From Gammaproteobacteria bacterium (lineage in GTDB: Bacteria; Pseudomonadota; Gammaproteobacteria; S012-40), in contig JAOUPJ010000129.1 of assembly GCA_029879945.1 (NCBI GenBank), positions 1 through 9,605 of the forward strand: 9,605 bases of DNA, written 5' to 3'. The translations under genes and the position numbers were made by a program. Position 1 is the first letter of the stretch; the number at the start of each line of letters is the position of its first letter. Under the pieces are notes generated by a model. That model had not been told where the DNA came from and searched no databases. It saw only the letters and a program-made list of their open reading frames with translations. Shown here piece after piece: positions 5,725 through 9,605 of the stretch.

Positions 5725-7662
5725 ATGACGGAACAAACCGAAATTTGCCTTAGCGATATCCCAATAGTGGAGAAGCAAAAGGGTGGGAACTTAGTAAAAA
5801 GTAACAAGCGTGATGTTTTGCCCTTGGTGCTTTGTATCGGTGATGTCATACCCATATTGCATCCTGATTCAGCATCCACTTCAGTCCGAGAGTTTTTTGT
5901 TGTCTATGTCAGAGACGTGACTTCCATAGAACCTATTTTAAGTAAAGACGCGGTTGATTTGGTGATTTTCAGTTCACCAAACTTTGAGGCACTTCTTTCA
6001 TCTATAGAACAATGCAAAAAAAGGCACACACTGGAAAAAATTCCGGTGGTCACATTTTCTGAGGAATTGACCGAAAAGCAATGCTTCACCTTATTTGAAT
6101 ATGGCGTTATTGATATTTTCCATGGGCAATATTCAAGTGAATTTGTAGTGCGTAAACTGAATCAGTTGGTTCGCTTGTACAAGGCAACCTTGGGAGACAC
6201 ACATGAACTACACGAAGTAAAAAGCAGACAGCAACATCTACAAAAGAAAATAGAAAATAGCGAAACAGAAGTTCAGTCTTTGCTGCGTAAATTGCGATTT
6301 GAGAAGTTAAAGAGCAGGGAGTTGGAGCAAGTCAATTTCGTAGTCAATCGGTGTTTATCCACCATCAGTGCGGGAAATTTCGCGATGGTAGCCGCTTCCA
6401 GTGAGCGTGAATTGGCACAAAGTATGTGTGATGTGTTGGTTAAACATGCACAATATACTCAGGCATGGGTGGGATTTCTGGATGCCGACGACTCCTCATC
6501 ACTAAATGTGGTTGCCCACGCATCCAGTGATGGAAAATCGATTCCCATTGCATTGCACTGTGAGGGAAGTCGCTTTGGCTGCCACTCGGTAACACGAGCC
6601 ATCGAATCCCGTGTTACGGTTGTGAATTCCAGTATATCTAATAAGGCTTCTTGCGAGGCCTGTTGGGATGTGGCCACGGAACATGATTACAATTCGATTG
6701 TATCTTTGCCCCTTAAAGATGAAAATAGAACCATTGGGATACTCAATGTAAAAGCCAAGTCAGGTAACTCAATTGAATTTGATGAAATGACTATGTTAGA
6801 GGAAGTGGCGGGTGATCTAGCTTTTGGAATTCTGTCTCACCGTAGCCGTAATGAGCGTGATCGCTTGTTTAATGCGCTCAACGAAATGAATTCAGATTTG
6901 GAATCGAAAATTCGCTCTAGAACACGTGAATTGGAGTTGGCCAATCATAAATTGAAAGAACTCGATACATTAAAATCGTTGTTTATTGCGTCTGTATCAC
7001 ATGAATTGAGAACGCCCTTAAACTCGATAATCGGGTTTACAGGAATTCTGTTGAAAGGGCTTTCCGGTGAGCTAAACGAAAGGCAACGGGATCAATTGAC
7101 ACGAGTAAATCGATCATCAAAACAACTTTTGGAACTGATAATCAATGTTATTGATATTGCAAAAATCGAAGGCCACCGGATCGAAATATTTCCGGCTGAA
7201 TTTTCTTCTCGATCAGTAGTGAATGAAGTGATGGCTGAGTTTAAGGAAGCCGCTGAGAAGAAGGGTATTTCTTTGCAGCTTAAGGGTGAAGAAGATATTT
7301 ATCTTTACTCCGATCGAAAACGATTTGCACAGTGTGTCCACAATCTAGTTTCTAATGCCGTGAAATATACTGAAAAGGGTGGCGTAGAAATTGTTCAATT
7401 AAAAAAGGGAAAGAATATCGAACTGTCGGTAGTAGATACCGGAATCGGTATTGCGCCCGATGAAATCTCAACTTGTTTTCAAGCCTTTGAGAGGTTGCCA
7501 ACGCATTTGAAGGTAAAGGCCGGTGGTGCCGGGCTGGGCCTCTACCTCACCAAGAAAATTTCAACTGAAGTTTTGCATGGTGGCTTGACGGTGGAAAGCA
7601 AAGTGAATAAAGGTAGTTGTTTTACTATTACGGTGCCGTGTGAGCTGGAACTGGAGAGTTAG
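5725..7662 (+). CDS. Soluble pseudo-receiver-GAF sensor histidine kinase
   Basis: A 645-residue kinase with no membrane helices. Residues about 32-150 look like a receiver fold (LPLVLCIGD opening, VDLVIFSSPNF strand), but Ser83-Ser84 stand where the phosphoacceptor Asp belongs and the usual Lys-Pro is missing, so it is probably not phosphorylated. A coiled coil (about 160-205) leads to a GAF domain (about 228-375), recognisable from QAWVGFLDADD and YNSIVSLPLKD. The GAF holds Cys279, Cys286, His287 and a Cys310-X2-Cys313 pair. A second coil precedes HisKA with SHELRTPLN and phosphoacceptor His426. HATPase_c shows an N-box (HNLVSNAVKY), DTGIG at Asp571 and GGAGLGL at 600-606, so the kinase core looks active. 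The ATG at 5725 follows a GGGA ribosome site. The kinase core closely resembles that of the preceding gene (shared SHELRTPLNSIIGFTGI), indicating duplication of the core with a new sensor. The next regulator begins 11 bases after its stop. Confidence 0.9.
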   Translation: MTEQTEICLSDIPIVEKQKGGNLVKSNKRDVLPLVLCIGDVIPILHPDSASTSVREFFVVYVRDVTSIEPILSKDAVDLVIFSSPNFEALLSSIEQCKKRHTLEKIPVVTFSEELTEKQCFTLFEYGVIDIFHGQYSSEFVVRKLNQLVRLYKATLGDTHELHEVKSRQQHLQKKIENSETEVQSLLRKLRFEKLKSRELEQVNFVVNRCLSTISAGNFAMVAASSERELAQSMCDVLVKHAQYTQAWVGFLDADDSSSLNVVAHASSDGKSIPIALHCEGSRFGCHSVTRAIESRVTVVNSSISNKASCEACWDVATEHDYNSIVSLPLKDENRTIGILNVKAKSGNSIEFDEMTMLEEVAGDLAFGILSHRSRNERDRLFNALNEMNSDLESKIRSRTRELELANHKLKELDTLKSLFIASVSHELRTPLNSIIGFTGILLKGLSGELNERQRDQLTRVNRSSKQLLELIINVIDIAKIEGHRIEIFPAEFSSRSVVNEVMAEFKEAAEKKGISLQLKGEEDIYLYSDRKRFAQCVHNLVSNAVKYTEKGGVEIVQLKKGKNIELSVVDTGIGIAPDEISTCFQAFERLPTHLKVKAGGAGLGLYLTKKISTEVLHGGLTVESKVNKGSCFTITVPCELELES

Positions 7663-7673
7663 AGGGAGAGGCT

Positions 7674-8063
7674 GTGAGAAAAGTTTTGGTCGTTGAAGAC
7701 AATCCAAACAATATGGAGCTGGTCACGTTTATCTTGAAGGCCAGTGGTTTTGAGATTTTGGAAGCGGAAAGAGGGATTGTTGGCGTGGAACTTTTCTGTA
7801 GCGACGATCCAGATTTGGTTCTTTTGGATATTCAATTGCCAGACATAGATGGTATTGAGGTGTTAAGACGAATGCGGCAAACAGAGAAGGGAAACAGTGT
7901 ACCCATTATTGCTGTTACTTCCTATGCCATGACTGGAGATAGCGGAGCGCTTGTGAAGGCTGGCTGTGATGGATACATAGAAAAACCAATAGATCCAGAG
8001 CGATTTATTGAACAAGTCACAACGATTCTGGAACGAAAGGGCCGTCATGCAGAGCTTAGTTAG
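7674..8063 (+). CDS. DivK-like single-domain response regulator 1
   Basis: A 129-residue protein that is only a receiver domain. The acidic pair Glu8-Asp9, phosphoacceptor Asp52 (LVLLDIQLP), Thr82 and Lys104 (EKPID) are all present, so it should accept phosphate. With no output domain it can only act through protein contacts or by passing phosphate on, as DivK and similar shuttles do. The start is GTG at 7674 behind a strong AGGGAGAGG ribosome site (7663-7671), 11 bases after the kinase 2 stop, so kinase 2 is its most likely partner. It is a close paralogue of the next gene (same EDNxNNMEL and DIQLPDIDG blocks). The match to the DivK group is by architecture and motifs, not proven orthology. 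Confidence 0.92.
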   Translation: MRKVLVVEDNPNNMELVTFILKASGFEILEAERGIVGVELFCSDDPDLVLLDIQLPDIDGIEVLRRMRQTEKGNSVPIIAVTSYAMTGDSGALVKAGCDGYIEKPIDPERFIEQVTTILERKGRHAELS

Positions 8064-8129
8064 ATTGTTTGCTGAAATACTGTAGTTGGGATCAATGCTA
8101 ATAATGAAATGATTGTTAGGGCATAAATT

Positions 8130-8510
8130 ATGAAAAGAGTGTTAGTTATCGAAGATAATGAAAATAATATGGAGCTTATTTCCTTTATTTTAAGCCGCAA
8201 TGGCTATTCCGTAGTTCGGGCGGAAACCGGAATGGAAGGACTGGAACTGGCGATGAAAATAAAACCAGACCTCGTTATTCTCGATATTCAATTACCTGAT
8301 ATTGATGGTACCGTAGTGCTTAGAAATCTTAAACAAAGGGGTTTGCATAGAGTTACCCCGATCATAGCCATGACATCATTTGCCATGGCAGGTGATAGAG
8401 AATCATTGATTGAGGCAGGATGTTCCGGCTATATAGAAAAGCCCATCGATCCTGATAGGGTAGTATCACAAATTGAAGAGATTCTGGACGCCTTTGTATG
8501 CGAATACTAG
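8130..8510 (+). CDS. DivK-like single-domain response regulator 2
   Basis: A 126-residue stand-alone receiver, paralogous to the preceding gene. Glu8-Asp9, Asp52 (LVILDIQLP), Thr82 and Lys104 sit at identical positions, with the same DIQLPDIDG and GYIEKPIDP blocks. The surface around helices 1 and 4 differs, which may set partner choice (inference). The ATG at 8130 has an AGGG ribosome site 8 bases upstream. The 66-base gap after the first regulator shows no good promoter. Its last 13 bases overlap the start of the next kinase, suggesting translational coupling with it. No output domain is present, so it should serve as a phosphate shuttle, a sink or an allosteric regulator. Confidence 0.92.
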   Translation: MKRVLVIEDNENNMELISFILSRNGYSVVRAETGMEGLELAMKIKPDLVILDIQLPDIDGTVVLRNLKQRGLHRVTPIIAMTSFAMAGDRESLIEAGCSGYIEKPIDPDRVVSQIEEILDAFVCEY

Positions 8511-9605
8511 TAGTTGAGGATACGGACGATTCGCGAGTGCTTCTTAATGATTATTTAGAAGCAGTGGGCTTTGATGTTTTGTCAGCGAAGGATGGTGAGT
8601 CGGCGTACAAACTACTAGAGGTATCGAGCGTCGATTTAGTGGTAACCGATATTTTGATGCCCAAAATGGATGGCTATGAATTGTGCCGTAGAATTAAGAG
8701 CAGCTCTGCTATCCCCAATATCCCAGTAATCTTTTACACCGCAACGTATACTGATAAAAGGGATCAGGAATTAGCATATAGATTGGGTGCATCACGCTTC
8801 TTAGTCAAGCCATTTGATCTCGATGCATTACTATACGAAATCAATGCTGTGCTAAAAGAGGAGGTTCCGTCATTAGATGATTTGGAAGAAAGGAACGATA
8901 TAGCTCAAATCTATGCCCAGACAATTTCAGAGAAGCTCGGAAAAAAAGTACAAGAACTGGATGACAAGAAGAAAGATGCAGACAAACTGACTCGGCGCAT
9001 TGAAGCGATCAATGATTCACTTCCGTCCTTAATCTGGGAGCTGGATTCAGAACTTAAGATGCTCTATGCAAATAGAACAACGCAGACTTGGTTTGGAGTA
9101 GAAATAATACAAATACTTGGTCAACGAGTGACAGATCTTTTTGATAGTAGCGAGAGTGAAACGATTCTGGGAATATATCAACGTTTTCTAAAAGGTGAAA
9201 CTGAGCTATGTGAAGTGGAGCTTCAGGTGGGTGGTTCACGGAAACGCGTACAGGTTCAGGGGATTCCCAGTCGTGATCGTAGTGGTAATGTATTGGGCGT
9301 GTATTCCATCATTACCGATGTTACGGATAAACATCATGCGGAGTTGGAACAACGACAACTCGAACAGCGTTTACAACGAGGGCAAAAATTGGAGCTCATC
9401 GGGCAATTCACGGGAGGTATTGCGCACGATTTCAATAATATTTTGACGATTGTGGCAGGTTATACGGGAATGGCCATGCATCATCTTCAGAACTCCAGTG
9501 ATGACACATTAAAAGATTATATTAAGGAGATTCACTCCGCTCGTCTTAGGGGAACAGATATCGTCACGCACCTTTTGGCTTTCTGTCGTGGTGGTGAGTC
9601 GCAGC
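8498..9605 (+). CDS. REC-PAS histidine kinase with NtrB/CckA-type H-box (3' end beyond window)
   Basis: An open frame of 369 codons from ATG at 8498 runs off the right edge. Residues 1-121 are a complete receiver: acidic pair Glu7-Asp8, phosphoacceptor Asp51 (VVTDILMP) and Lys104 (FLVKPF). A charged coiled coil (about 128-168) leads to a PAS domain (about 169-276, from LPSLIWELDS to SIITDVTDK). The HisKA region then has the GGIAHDFNNIL box with phosphoacceptor His310, a form found in NtrB- and CckA-like kinases and distinct from the SHELRTP box of kinases 1 and 2. The ATP-binding domain, and any C-terminal receiver, lie outside the window. The N-terminal receiver implies that another kinase gates this one, making it a downstream node of the relay. 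Its start overlaps the preceding regulator by 13 bases in another frame; its own ribosome site is weak, so coupling is likely. Confidence 0.9.
   Translation, partial: MRILVVEDTDDSRVLLNDYLEAVGFDVLSAKDGESAYKLLEVSSVDLVVTDILMPKMDGYELCRRIKSSSAIPNIPVIFYTATYTDKRDQELAYRLGASRFLVKPFDLDALLYEINAVLKEEVPSLDDLEERNDIAQIYAQTISEKLGKKVQELDDKKKDADKLTRRIEAINDSLPSLIWELDSELKMLYANRTTQTWFGVEIIQILGQRVTDLFDSSESETILGIYQRFLKGETELCEVELQVGGSRKRVQVQGIPSRDRSGNVLGVYSIITDVTDKHHAELEQRQLEQRLQRGQKLELIGQFTGGIAHDFNNILTIVAGYTGMAMHHLQNSSDDTLKDYIKEIHSARLRGTDIVTHLLAFCRGGESQ

Noticed and set aside
8064..8129. Possible promoter between the two regulators
   Set aside because: TTGTTT at 8065 has no -10 hexamer at a suitable distance, and TAATAA near 8099 has no -35.
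9195..9446. Plus-strand open frame of 83 codons
   Set aside because: It lies out of frame within the REC-PAS kinase coding sequence.

Overview
The window comes from a Gram-negative, proteobacterium-like genome of moderate GC content. The evidence is a lipoprotein signal, an outer-membrane porin of the OprP/OprO type ending in Phe-Phe, ordinary sigma70-like promoters and Shine-Dalgarno sites, and a dense two-component signalling cluster. I cannot name the genus. A free-living, possibly marine, gamma- or deltaproteobacterium is a guess from gene content only.

Layout. Positions 1-1071 (minus strand, running off the left edge) encode a lipoprotein with the amidohydrolase fold. It lacks nearly every metal-binding residue of that superfamily in the part visible here. 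Positions 1208-1507 (minus) encode a 99-residue, three-helix membrane protein of unknown role. A divergent promoter region follows, and then a small soluble protein of the DUF7832 type (1676-2113, plus). A gene-free stretch of about 330 bases (2114-2447) carries a promoter candidate with a small inverted repeat.

From 2448 to the right edge all genes lie on the plus strand and are closely spaced: a Porin_O_P-family porin, a MASE3-PAS membrane histidine kinase (14 bases later), a soluble pseudo-receiver-GAF histidine kinase (after 74 bases holding a promoter candidate), two DivK-like single-domain response regulators, and a third REC-PAS kinase with an NtrB/CckA-type H-box that overlaps the second regulator by 13 bases and runs off the right edge.

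How the genes may work together. The kinases and stand-alone receivers look like one branched phosphorelay: two input kinases (one membrane, one cytosolic), two small phosphate shuttles or sinks, and a receiver-gated third kinase. No DNA-binding, cyclic-di-GMP or HPt output domain appears in the window, so the output must lie beyond the right edge or elsewhere in the genome. The sensor parts of kinases 1 and 2 both carry Cys-X2-Cys motifs, which hints at redox or metal sensing (inference). The most distinctive single gene is the apparently catalytically dead amidohydrolase lipoprotein at the left edge.
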